A model generated the notes under the pieces. The model saw only the letters and a list, made by a program, of their open reading frames with translations. It was not told the DNA's origin and made no database searches. A stretch of DNA of 64,000 nt from positions 9,052,001-9,116,000 of the forward strand of contig NC_064009.1 in NCBI RefSeq assembly GCF_932276165.1. The letters are read 5' to 3'. This DNA comes from Plutella xylostella. Taxonomy: Eukaryota > Arthropoda > Insecta > Lepidoptera > Plutellidae. Positions 1 to 19,577 of the stretch are shown piece by piece; positions within the stretch are counted from its first letter, which is position 1; each line of letters begins with the position of its first letter. The translations under genes were made by a program, and so were the position numbers.

Positions 1-3000
1 AAATATCACAAATACATCGCAAAACCTGTAATTCTTTAAAAAAATCCCTAAAAATCCTTTTACGACTCAACAACGCAACCCTATGAGTGTTTCCCAGCGT
101 GATACATTACTGTCGCAACAGAGTACTTTGCAACGGCGGCGTGTCGAGGTTTTCTACAAACAAAACGTTTTGTTCTTTAACTTCTTAGTACTTTTCAATG
201 AGCAAATTTTCTATGTTTTGCTTTCACTCTCGTTAGAGTGGGACGTTTGTTTATGTACTAGTGTTTACGACTGTACCTAATGGTGGCGTAGAAAGTCTTT
301 TATTGAAATGTTTATTTAACGACATACTAATCAACTGCTTCTGTTGACCAACTAAACGTGGTGTTTGACCCACATATAAAATATTGAATACTTACATATA
401 ATATTAACGTACTTATAATAAACCAACAGTTGGAATAGCTAGGTATCACGAGTACAACGAATTCTGAAATCTGTGACCTGAAAATATTCAGATATGATAT
501 GACAGTTGTAATAACACGGCTGGCCTAGATAAAAATCATCTGTTTAAATAAACATAAAGATTGGATTTTATTGTATTGATTAGTCATACCTTTTATCTGA
601 GTATTAAGATTACTGGGTTTTCAGTTCAGTTAGTAATCCACCGATGACCTATTGGTACATAAAGTACCTAATAATCTGTGATATTCATTATTGTAAAATA
701 AAATATTTCGTGTTCGTATAAACTCTGAAGGCTGGAGGCTGAAGGAAAGAAGAACGGGTCTCCCGATTAATCTTAGATTAAATCTAATCCGGTTAATCTT
801 AACTTATCTTAACACCTAACATTAGCGGTAACATATCCATAAATTAATGATATGAGATAACAACTCTTTTTAAACAAAGTTTCCAGGGAGCAACGTACTA
901 ACCTGACTCCCCGCAGGGTTATTAAGGTCAACGGTCGACTGAAAATACTTACATAAGCCTCAAAGCTTATGTTATGTACACAGTCTATTATCACAGCTAT
1001 ATACTATGTATATCTTTAGAATAAGAAGGAATAAAATATTTAACTCTTTGCGTATTTTGATGTTTTATTTAAATGTGACCGAGAAAAGACATATAAAACA
1101 ACAAGTTACGAAAAATAACAAAAACAAAAATGAGTAGGCTGAGCTGTGAAACATTTAAGCTTGCTGACCTCTTTTACAGGGGAGCTAAGCTCCAATTTCC
1201 TCCAGGGACTAAAAATAAAAATGGAAACGCAGAAAGGCACTACTCAAGAGGATCACTGAAACATTTCGCTCATTTTCATGAAACAAGACACGAGAGACTA
1301 TCCGTATAAAGATACCTCTATTTTTTGGGCGAACCTCGACGAGTTCTTCTTCTTATCGTGTCGTTGTCGGCGAAAAGTACTAGAGCTGGACTTGTATCGT
1401 GGTGTCAAGCATATATTGAAGTAGATACGGCTATAAACCCTCACCGTTAAAGGAACAAAAGGCGGTTTGTAAGTTTGAAAGGGTAGAAACGTGTATAGCT
1501 ACGAGTACCTATGAACCTCACTGTACATACATCGTCATTAATTACAGTACACAATTGGATAATGTCGCTTAATTGGCCAAGAGTGTCGGCTCCACACTTC
1601 ATGACTTCATAACAGCTCATGACCCGGCTCCTTCCATTATCGCATGAATTAGCTGGAGCCATTACCGTTAGCTCTGAATTACCTTATTTATCCTTTGAGT
1701 TGAGAAGTCGCCAATTTGAACCTCCCACTGTTATGATTATGACCTGTTATGGATACTTTCTTATGTCACTTGAAAATTTTTTAGCCTTGAATAGCACTTT
1801 AGAGCCAATCCAGCATTGCTAATGCGATACGAAATATCGTTTCGTCAAGCCAATAGCTTCGCCGCAATAGCCGCGATAGCTTCAATCTCTTTTAATCACG
1901 TCGGACTCTATTAACCTTCAGACCCTAAAGCTTAGAGCTTAGTAATAAAAACCTTTTCTCTCAGATTGAAAATGAAAATTCTGATTCAGCGTTTATCTCC
2001 GAAACGATTAATTAACCCCGATACCACAACCCAGCGACCAGACAAGATTGAGTCAGGACAATCAGCGCAAATCAACAACCTGTAAATTGGGGAGTGACTC
2101 TGACTTTACCAAGAAACATCAGAGCACAGTCATGCCATAGTCACCTGTATGTCCAGGTGATAGAACTGTAGTAAGCGATAATTTAAAAATCTATTCATAA
2201 AGCCGGAGTGTAGGCCTTGGCAACAAACGAGGTCGAACACTGAACCTCTTTGCTCTATCAATGAACCTTAATTTAATGACCTTTTCACTTTCCGTGATTC
2301 GGCGATTTTTCTCCAAAAATGCCGGGTCAATATGCTGCGTAACGAAGTTATTACACTCCGGCGTGTGTAACTAACATTGTTATACCCTTTTCGTGAAAAT
2401 TATAGGCAAATTAAATGGCCAATATAGTGCGTATTTCCGCCGTTTTTGTTCGACACAATAAGAAAATTGGGCATAAAAGTTAATTAACAATTTAACAAGC
2501 ATAATTTCTGAATTCAAAATCAAAATCGTTCGCCTAGCGTTCGGTTAGGTATTAAAAAGAATGAAGTCCAATCAATAGCTACGCAAATAGACAGAGTAAA
2601 CATAGTATTTGGTTCACACTAATCACTCTACCGTAGTGAAGCCATACTCGGTGTGTATAATTCAGGTGTTTAAACAACACACGTATTTCTGGTATTAGTG
2701 GTCGCAGTAATTACTCGGCCCTTGACACCACGAGTATTTACTACACCGCGGTGTATCAACACATCGATTACACGAAGCATGATTTGTCACACGTTTTTTA
2801 CAGCCGAAATACCTATGTATTGTGATAAGTATTTTTTGTGCTGTTTCTAGTCAATCCGAAATGTTCTTATTTGATACAACGTAGAGGTCAATAATTTTAA
2901 CAACAAAGGCGGGTTAGATTTTTTTATCCGTACCTAAGTATTTCTATAATAAGCGAGTGGGTAAATAATTGAGCAAAAAGTTCGAAAACCTTAACAACCT

Positions 3001-3937
3001 GCGTCGTGAGAATTCGGAAACAATCGGAGCTGTAATTAATGGAGCGGTTCGACGTGATTGGAGGAATGATGGCGGGAAATGATCGTAAGCGCGGGTTTCC
3101 GGGCGACAATGAGTTGCGGGAGAAAGTTCCTGATTGGCTGAAGGCAACCACAGGCATTGTGCGCAATCGACTAGACTAGTGGGAGGTGTAGGAAGCTGGT
3201 AGAAGATAGTATTAAGGTATACTAAAGTATAAGCTGTGGTCGACTTGCGAAACTCTACATAAGGGTGAAAAGTTACATTATGTATATTGGTATACCATGA
3301 TGAATACCGTCTTGCGTGTCTCCGTATCAGGATCTATCAGGATATTTATGTAGATTACTAGCTTTTGGACATCGTGTAACGATTATCATTCTCTACTTAA
3401 TCACTCTAGGTCAAGTTGCTATGTCGGTAGAGATATATTCTGTATAATGATATCTGTGGTGTAAGAAGATTTGCGATTCCGTGGTTTAAGAGAAAATTCA
3501 TGGCGTTTTGAAACTTAGCCTTAGATCCGGATTTCGTCTTAAAAAATTTAGATTTCAGGATTCCGCTAATACTCGTAATTCGAAGTTCAGAAGAGTTTTA
3601 GTTATTTGTTTGTAATGTGTAAAAAATAAAAATGAAAACTTTTATAGTATCAATAAAGACCACGAAAAAATTGGGATGATAATAAATTGTATCCTTAAAA
3701 TGTTTACATACCTAGTTCTTTTCATGAAAATGAATTGAATTATTTAATCCAAACTTGTTATCTTAGTAAAAAGTGGCTACTCTGTTCACCCACTGGCTAA
3801 GTTGACCCTGCCCACCCCTTCCGGAAATACAGTCCTGACAATATCTCATCACAACCTATCATGTTGCTGCTGCTGGGGCTCGGGTCTCCTTCCAACAAAG
3901 GCAGGGCCCTGACAATGTAAAAAAAAGAACAACTCAC
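1..3937. other. Stretch without recognisable gene
   Basis: AT-rich sequence with only short unconvincing open frames on both strands. None shows a recognisable domain, a splice-site-bounded exon or a transposon terminus. It lies downstream of the minus-strand gene whose first two coding exons are at 5355-5202 and 4191-3938, so later exons, its 3' UTR or intron sequence could be here. I could not point to a specific further exon. Confidence 0.5.
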
Positions 3938-5355
3938 CATCTTATTCAGCATACTGTCCATCTGATCGCGATGCGTGGCCGTCAACAGCTGTCTAATCTT
4001 GCTCGCATTCGCCACACACTGCGCCATGCACCTCTGCAGCGTTGCCGCTTGCCTCACGAGCGCCGCGCTGAGAGGCACCGGGCCCTCGCCAGCCGTGCCG
4101 GAGCCGCGGAGGACGGTCTCGAGGACGTGCGCGTGCGACGAGACGTAGTCCAGGCAGCGACGCAGCTCGACGGCCTCGCGACGTTGCCGCTCTGTTGGGG
4201 GTGAAAGGGTGATGAGGAAATGGTGGACTGATTGTGTTCCACTCGAGAGAGATAAAGGACCTTTGCCTCTTAGAATAGAGTAGAATAGAATGATGGTCAG
4301 AAAATGTATACATGTACTATTGGTGTATTGGCTGCTGGCCTATATGAACCCTCAATCAGCCATAGGATATGTGGATCCCACCTTGTTTTAAACTTTGATT
4401 TTGTACGTTGATGATACAGATTGAGAAGCCAAATGGCATAATGGTTAAAGCTGAGGGCCGCTTGAAGCCTGTCTCTTATGGTATAGTATAATACAGGTCA
4501 AGCTTGTGTTTAGCCTGAGCTCATGTTGGGTAAGGATATTGAGTGAGGCCAATACTAGTACTTGATGTTATTTTCTTTGAATTTTGGGGTAGGTGTAATA
4601 ACTCCTGAACATTTTGGTAAGTAAAAATGTATACATAGTATTAAGACCAGGTAATGATAATAGGATTGATGAGAGATATGAGAGGTAACTCTATATTATA
4701 TTCTTTCTATATTATAGGATTGATTGTATGTATCACTTTTAGTATACCTTACTTTTTCAAATAATGTTTGTTAAATCTTTAAGGTATTCCGACATAAAAA
4801 ATTATATTTGGAGTCATTATGTATATTAAATCGAGTAGTTATGGCATTAATTCATTTATAAAACTCACCATATAATTTAAAAATATGTTTATTTACCAAA
4901 AAACACAAATGAAATTCTGTTACCATAGAAAATAAAGTAGAGCACCCCTACAACCATCCCTTCAATTCTAACCTACAAACTTTACCTTTATTTTCTATTT
5001 TTAAGATATTTTATAGTGGTATCGTATAGTAAGCAATAAAGTTGAGTGAAAATTTTAATAATACTTGGAAATACATTCAAATTAGTAAACATAGATTAAA
5101 AAAACCACTTGTAGGTAATAAAAAACGTAGTATTTACACGTAATTTCAAATGCACAGCAAAAGAAAATACACGATAAATTCAAATGTTATAAATGGTTTA
5201 CCATGAAATTCGTATATCTTCTGGGTCCTTCTCAGATACTTCTCCTCCTGCAGCTGGCGCTCCTCCTGTGCCTGCTTCTCTTTAGACTCCAGGATGTCGA
5301 AATACGAGGAAAACAGGGTTTTTCTCTCATTTGTATTTGTAACGGTTTCTTGCAT
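3938..5355 (-). CDS. Unidentified helical/coiled-coil protein, first two coding exons (partial)
   Basis: Two exons join in phase. Exon 1 is 5355-5202 (ATG at 5355, donor GTAAAC) and exon 2 is 4191-3938 (acceptor CCCCAACAG, donor GTGAGT). Together they give 136 residues without a stop. Exon 1 is rich in E, K, Q and R, as in a coiled coil. Exon 2 is GC-rich, with helical Leu/Ala/Arg repeats and a Cys-containing LQRCMAQCVANASK stretch. There is no signal peptide, membrane segment or enzyme motif. I do not recognise the family. The next exon was not found; reading past 3938 runs into intron-like sequence. The start codon lies 684 bp from the divergent PSMA6 start, which suggests a shared promoter region. 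That this is a real gene rests on exon phase compatibility and coding-like composition, not on homology. Confidence 0.6.
4235..4291. repeat. Repeat 3' end with (AATAG)n tail, copy 1
   Basis: Carries TTCCACTCGAGAGA followed by an AGAATAGAATAG-type tail. A second copy sharing TTCCACTCGAGAGA and the same pentamer tail lies at 19231-19301. This looks like the 3' end of a retroelement family ending in a short microsatellite; the class is not assigned. Confidence 0.5.
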
Positions 5356-13932
<8,577 letters not shown>

Positions 13933-13982
13933 GGTACTGTTACATTATCAAAAACACATTTATGTCTGTAACGTCATTTTTT

Positions 13983-13992
13983 AATAAATAAA
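13983..13992 (+). terminator. PSMA6 polyadenylation signal
   Basis: AATAAATAAA lies 51 bp after the PSMA6 stop codon. This is the expected distance for a short 3' UTR. It is only 29 bp before the stop codon of the convergent nuclease gene. Confidence 0.7.
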
Positions 13993-14020
13993 AGTGGGAA
14001 CTTTTACCAACAACTTTAAG

Positions 14021-17000
14021 TTACACCTCCAAAAAGTTAAAATTAGTTAACAACCCGTCGTTGCTAGCGTGCACGTTTTTAAACACATTCTTAGGCATTT
14101 CGTTGACAACGTTCGTGAAGTCGTGAACATTGCAACAGAACACTAATCCGTAAACTGGAGTTTCGTAATTGTGGTTCCTTCTTAACTCGTGAAGCCAGGA
14201 GATCCTGCTGCAAGCGCTTTCACAGAAGAGTGTTTCCCTAATCTCGCTCACAGCTACAAAAGGATCGTTTACAAGCACTATGGCTGCCGCTTTATGGTTC
14301 TTCTTATCGTGAACAACAGTCCAAATGTATTTAGGCACAGGGAACCTCTGGCCTGGCTTCAAGTAGACGTCTGTGTGGTTGTGTCCGGTCCTCAGCGACA
14401 GAACCCCGTGGGTCCCCGCGTAGATATCCAAAACCGTATGCGAACGCGTCATATGCATTATTTTCGCAACATCCTTGTGGATATTCTTCAAATTACCAGT
14501 CGCGACGCTCTTCCAAACAGCCAGTTTGTTGGACACGAATTCGGTGACTCTAGCGTTTTGGTCATCAAAGTAATGCCCGCTCAACAGTTTCCCCGACGTC
14601 AACACCTGATCAGCGAACGTATACCTCTCATGTTTTAGCAACTCTTGCAGTCTTTTATTCAGGCTAACATCATCACCATACAATTTTTCCGCGTCATTCC
14701 TATTCTTAGTGTCGAACATTTGGTTAAAGTTTCCTAACAGACTCAGTGGAGATCGGTTTTGCTCGTTGTGAGCGGGCATGGTGAGCAGGTTGGACTTGCC
14801 GTTGCAGGCGTGTGAGCGGACGGCGATGGCGCGGTCCTGGTCGAAACAGAGGGTCGCCAGGTGGCCCGTGGTGTGCGCGTGGAGGTACTGGAACTGGTAG
14901 GCGCGGCCTTGGAGCGGGGGGCCGCAGTTTTCCACCTGAGGAGTTGGGAAAATTTAATTGAAATTTATTAGGGAAATAGTAATTTGTTGATGTAGAGTGA
15001 GTAATGAGTGTTCTAGCTGTTCTTGCGGAAGGCCTTTGTAGCACATGATTATAGGCTAGTGATGATAGTAAATACTTCTTCCCTGTGATATTGGCTAGCA
15101 TCCATTGGAAGCAAATCAAGGATTGGGTCACGTGTCTCGATAGTACCTAACTATTAGGTTTAATTTTTTTAAACACGAATATCAAGTTTAAAATGAGGCC
15201 CTTGGTTACCCCCTGTCAACATGTTGGTATGACACCTTTTATAGTCTACCTAACTCTACGCCACCTACCGGATGCAGTACGTCCTCGAACACGCTCTCCT
15301 GGCAGCCCAGCTCCAGCACGTGCCGCCGCGCCCCGTCTTGTCGCACGCGCAGCCGCCCGCCCTCGCACACCGCTATGATCAGCTCGTCCATCGGGTACTG
15401 GAATGAGAGAATACGATTTTTAGGTTATGTTGGCAGCATAAGGAGGGAATATTAAAACAAGTTTATGGGTGTGAACAGAACCTTAAGTGCAAAAGCACAC
15501 GGTGCGTTGCGTCGCCGCACCGCAGATATTTCGCCTTGTAAATTTGACAATCAAATGGTGATTTTTCATAATCATAATACCAAATCTCTGCGGTGCGGCG
15601 CCGCAACGCTTAGTGTGTGTGCCCCTACTCTAAGGCAATGGCCACATAGATACCTCGGATGTCCTGAAGGCTGCGGTAGGTATTATATTATAGTATTATA
15701 GATTTATTACACAAAATCAATATAACATTCGGTGTTAGAACTTAAACATAACACAACTGGCGACCTTTTCGCTAAATAAGTAGGTACTAATCTACATACC
15801 TGCAAGAACTTGCCGCCGTGGCACGCCAGCACCACCTCGTCCCCGCTGGCGGCCGCGACGCTGCCGTTGGCGGCGCGGTGTGACGTCACCAGCGGCATAT
15901 TGTCCGGCACGCACTCCGGACACTCCAGCTCGAAGATGCATGGCGCTAAGGGGGTTGGGGTTTGTTTAGTGGAATTTGAAGACCGATTATTAAGTAGGTA
16001 TAGTAAGGTGTTCATGACCACGACAAGGAATTCATGGTACCGTTTAATTACTTATGGTTATAGTAAACGTGTAGTAAAAAAATACGTTAACTAGACGTTC
16101 ACGATGAAAACTCCTGCTAGGGGCTCTAGTGCTTAATAGGGTTTACTATAAAGTCGTGAAAACGGAAGTGAATCCTAACTGTTTAAGATCGTATTTAATC
16201 GATCTATTATATTTATTAAAGGACAAATCCGTTAAAAATCCATAGTAAATCGGTATCCTATTTTTAAAATGTATGTAAAAGTAAGTAAATAACTGTGGTG
16301 GTAGCTCAGTCGGGTAAGCGCCCGCTTCTCACGCCAGAGATGCGGGTTCGAATCCCGGCGCTGACATGTACCAATGAGTTCTTTTCTGAATTTAAGTACA
16401 ATGTATACCATCGCTCTTACGGTGAAGGAAAACATCGTGAGGAAACCTGCATGCGTGTTTTGAAACTATACAAGGCCAGAACGCAGAGGGTGGGACTGCT
16501 CGCGTATATTTTCAAATTAAAATGGTGCCATGATTTACTTGAAAGTATACAAGGCCATTACGCACTAATCGCGTATATTTTCAAGTAAGTTGGACCAAAA
16601 TTATGGCTTGAAAATATACTGCAGCAGTTACCACTGCGTACTAATCGTGTATATTTTCAAGTGCCAAGCAGCAATGCGAGCACTTGAAACTATACGTGAT
16701 TAGTTACCAGGTAGCCCTTTTTAATTGTTGCTCTCTCTTTCTTTCATGCGAAATAGTAATAAGTCTATTGCTTTCTAAACATTTCGTCATCATTCCGCAC
16801 TTGGCATTGTTTTCGTAACGTGTTTTTTGTTTTTGTTTACATCGTACAGTTAAAAAGTAAATTGATTTAAATTAAACTGTAGAACTGATAATAGTGAAAA
16901 TAATCTCAGAATAGGGTGTAGAACCATTCATAAAAGATAATTACGGTGAATTCAAAACTTGATGAAAAATATGTCTGTAATAAGTCTATAGGGTAATACC

Positions 17001-19577
17001 TACCTGCTACACTCATGAGCAATGAATAAGTCCAAGTAGCAAAAAGTCAACACCAAATTACCCCAATTTTTTAAAACATTTAATTTAGAATTTGATAATC
17101 AGGAGCTATCGACACTGGACTTTTTTCATTGCTCGTGAGTTTAGTAAGTAGGTATTAATTACTCTTAATTCATATAAATAATAATATATTAGTATTCTTA
17201 CTTGCAAGTAAGATTGCTATAAATATCAATTTATCAATCAAATACGAGCTTGTTCATCTTTATTTATTAACATTCTATAGGTATGAAAGGCAGAAGAAGT
17301 AAATTGTAGTCATGTACATTTACCGAAATAGTTAAGTAAATCAGAATGAGCATGTAGGTATAAATTATATACGACAAGTATGCCAATCAAGCAATGTGCG
17401 TAATAGCAATGTATATTTTCAAGAACGATTCAGTAAATCCCAACTTGAAAGTATACGCGATTAGTACGCACAAATCGTGTATATTTTCAAGTAAAATATT
17501 ATTATTTTTCACTTGAAACTATACAGTGCTAGTACACTATGGGTGCGTTCTGGCCTTGTATAGTTTCAAAACACGCAACCTGCATATCTAGATTTAGCAC
17601 ATCTAGATATGTGAACCCACCAACCCGCAGTGGACCAGCGTGGTGGGGAAATGGTCCAAGCTTAGGAAGGCACAGGGGGGGGACAGTGCCTTAATGGCTG
17701 AACTTTTAGTACAAGGTAGCGCCATCTCTTTATATTACTCTTATTACCAAAAAAGATGTAAGATGGCGTTATGAACAAGACCATAGAACAATAACAAGAC
17801 ACATAGATAAGTAGTATTTGAATGTCAACATTGTCATGATCTATGGCTATTATGAAGAAATTGCGTGTCAGTGTCAGTACTGTCAGTTCAGTTGTCTTAC
17901 AATGTCTCGCAAATAACATGTTTAATTTTTGTAAATAAAAGCCTATATTCTCGGTATATCGTTATTTATAAATTTTATATACAAATAAAAATGATGTGTC
18001 AAGAAAAAGCATCTTTATCCGCTAAAAGTGTTTTTATGAAATTCTTGCGACCTAACAGATTCCATATGGATCCAGGTTCCACGTGGTTCCACGGGAACCG
18101 AGCTGAAATGGCGGCACTGGCAAAGAGCGTTCGACATCTTCATATCCGCTGAAGATTAAAATACTATGTGTACCAAACTGATAAATGTCGTCAAAGATTT
18201 GCCTCGCGAGGATAAATGATGCACTATTATCTTGGACGAAATTACTTTATCACCACAAGTGCATTATGATACCGCTAGGGGTCAATTGAAAGGATTTGCT
18301 TCTCTTGGGAAACATTAAACTAGCAAAACATGAATTGGTTTTCATGGTGAAAGGAATAAAAAAGGAATACACACACCCACTCGCATATTATTTTACAAGT
18401 GACATGAACAAAACTGAACTGAAACATTGTTATATGCGAGGTAATAAATAATTATATAATAATTTGTTTTTTATTTATTGTTGCATGTAGGTAGGTACAT
18501 AAATATGTAGATTGAACTTACATTTAGCTAATAAATGTAATAACTGTTGTGTGGTGTAACTACGTTAAGGCAAATATGTCTTACTAGCTGTTCCCGCGCG
18601 CTTCGCTTCGCCTTAGAAAGTTTTCCCGTGGGAATTCCGGGATAAAAAGTAGCCTATGTTTTTTCCCAGGGTCTAGACCGTATGTATACCAAATTTCATT
18701 TAAATCCGTTCAGTAGTTTTGGCGTGAAAGAGTAACAGACAGACAGACACAGTTACTTTCGCAATTATTATATTAGTTAGGATAGTTAGGATTAGGATAT
18801 CATTACATTATAGATTGAAGTTAATAACTTGTGATAACAATCCTTACTCCTTACTAATATTATAAATGCGAAACTGTGTCTGTCTGTCTGGTACTCTTTC
18901 ACGCCAAAACTACTGAACGGATTTGAATGAAATTTGGTATACATACGGTCTAGACCCTGGGAAAAAACATAGGCTACTTTTTATCCCGGAATTCCCACGG
19001 GAAAACTATTTAGGGCGAAGCGAAGCGCGCGGGACCAGCTATATCTATATATACAGGGTGTCCCAAGGGCACCCTGTATGTATGTACAATGAGGCTGAGA
19101 AATAAAAAGAGATGCCGCTGTTCAGTATGACGTATAGAGTATGACAAAAAACTCCTCCAGATGCCACTCTTTTCACAATTATTTATTTTTTCTCTATGGG
19201 AAGGCAGTTTAGACCTTGGGGATATGCACAAAGGTTCCACTCGAGAGAGCCAGGTGCAGGTACTGTTACCCCCACAGAGAATAGAATAGAATAGAATAGA
19301 AGTAAATAACTGATGATCATAAAGATTCTTTCCAAAATCGCACTCTTTGATATCAGGTTTTTATAAGTAGTTAGACTGTATAGAGTGCGCACTATCAGCA
19401 AATACAATTTAGCAAATTTCTCCAAGTAGGTAGGTGTATAACCACATTTAATTTTCTCTAAGACGTACAGTATATTATATAGTTTCTAAATTAGGTAAGT
19501 AATCGGTACTTACGCTCCGTCAGAACCACCACGGCAAAACAACTCAAAAACACAACACTCCTCAATAAGTCTCCCAT
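14021..19577 (-). CDS. Secreted DNA/RNA non-specific endonuclease-like protein (insect dsRNase family)
   Basis: Four exons join in phase: 19577-19514, 15945-15800, 15397-15269 and 14935-14021, giving 417 residues. Exon 1 is a clean signal peptide (MGDLLRSVVFLSCFAVVVL), so the product is secreted. The middle has several Cys and a hydrophobic ELIIAVCEGG strand typical of the N-terminal part of insect dsRNases. Exon 4 carries the nuclease fold with the family hallmark YAGTHGVLSL and a downstream PVPKYIWTVVHD strand. At the active-site motif, where the family normally has (D)RGH, this protein reads LLSGH: His is kept, Arg is replaced by Ser. The following Asn/Trp-rich metal-site segment is also altered. 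Activity may be reduced or changed; that is inference. Intron 1 (3.57 kb) is full of repeats. The stop codon lies 88 bp from the PSMA6 stop. Confidence 0.85.
16294..17697 (+). mobile_element. tRNA-derived SINE split by a later insertion
   Basis: The head (16294-16373) has a pol III A box (TAGCTCAGTCGG) and B box (GGTTCGAATCC). The body has the AACATCGTGAGGAAACCTGCAT module common in lepidopteran SINEs (HaSE-like). The module is interrupted at 16453 by a TIR element and resumes after 17576, continuing through CCACCAACCCGCAGTGGACC to about 17697. The order of events is clear: the SINE came first, the TIR element second. It lies in intron 1 of the nuclease gene. Confidence 0.85.
16444..17585. 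mobile_element. Non-autonomous TIR element with 9-bp target duplication, inside a SINE
   Basis: The element is 16453-17576 (1124 bp). Perfect terminal inverted repeats of about 33 bp begin GCGTGTTTTGAAACTATACA. A perfect 9-bp duplication AACCTGCAT flanks it (16444-16452 and 17577-17585). Both subterminal regions carry about ten copies, in both orientations, of a motif close to CGCGTATATTTTCAAGT. This looks like clustered transposase-binding sites. No coding frame of note is present. The 9-bp duplication suggests a Mutator-like family. Confidence 0.9.
18582..18783 (-). repeat. Lepidopteran retroelement 3'-end fragment, copy A
   Basis: About 200 bp beginning ACTAGCTGTTCCCGCG and ending in a GACAGACAGACA stretch and TAATATTAGTTAGG-like sequence. 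This 3'-end type recurs at 18849-19041, 36155-37001, 43058-43259 and 57155-57364. Strand is given relative to the copy at 57 kb. It is likely the conserved 3' end of an RTE-like LINE or a SINE using it; the class is not proven from sequence alone. Confidence 0.75.
18849..19041 (+). repeat. Lepidopteran retroelement 3'-end fragment, copy B
   Basis: Same family as copy A but in the opposite orientation, 65 bp away. It starts at CTTACTAATATTATAAATGC and ends GAAGCGAAGCGCGCGGGACC. Together A and B form an inverted repeat with arms near 190 bp. Confidence 0.75.
19231..19301. repeat. Repeat 3' end with (AATAG)n tail, copy 2
   Basis: Shares GGTTCCACTCGAGAGA and the repeated GAATA tail with 4235-4291. 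It lies in intron 1 of the nuclease gene, 213 bp from its first coding exon. Confidence 0.5.

Noticed and set aside
14189..14638. 149-codon plus-strand frame
   Set aside because: Antisense to nuclease exon 4, which has signal-peptide and phase support from three other exons.
16294..16373. tRNA gene
   Set aside because: A and B boxes are present, but the molecule continues into a SINE body and no proper acceptor stem closes it.
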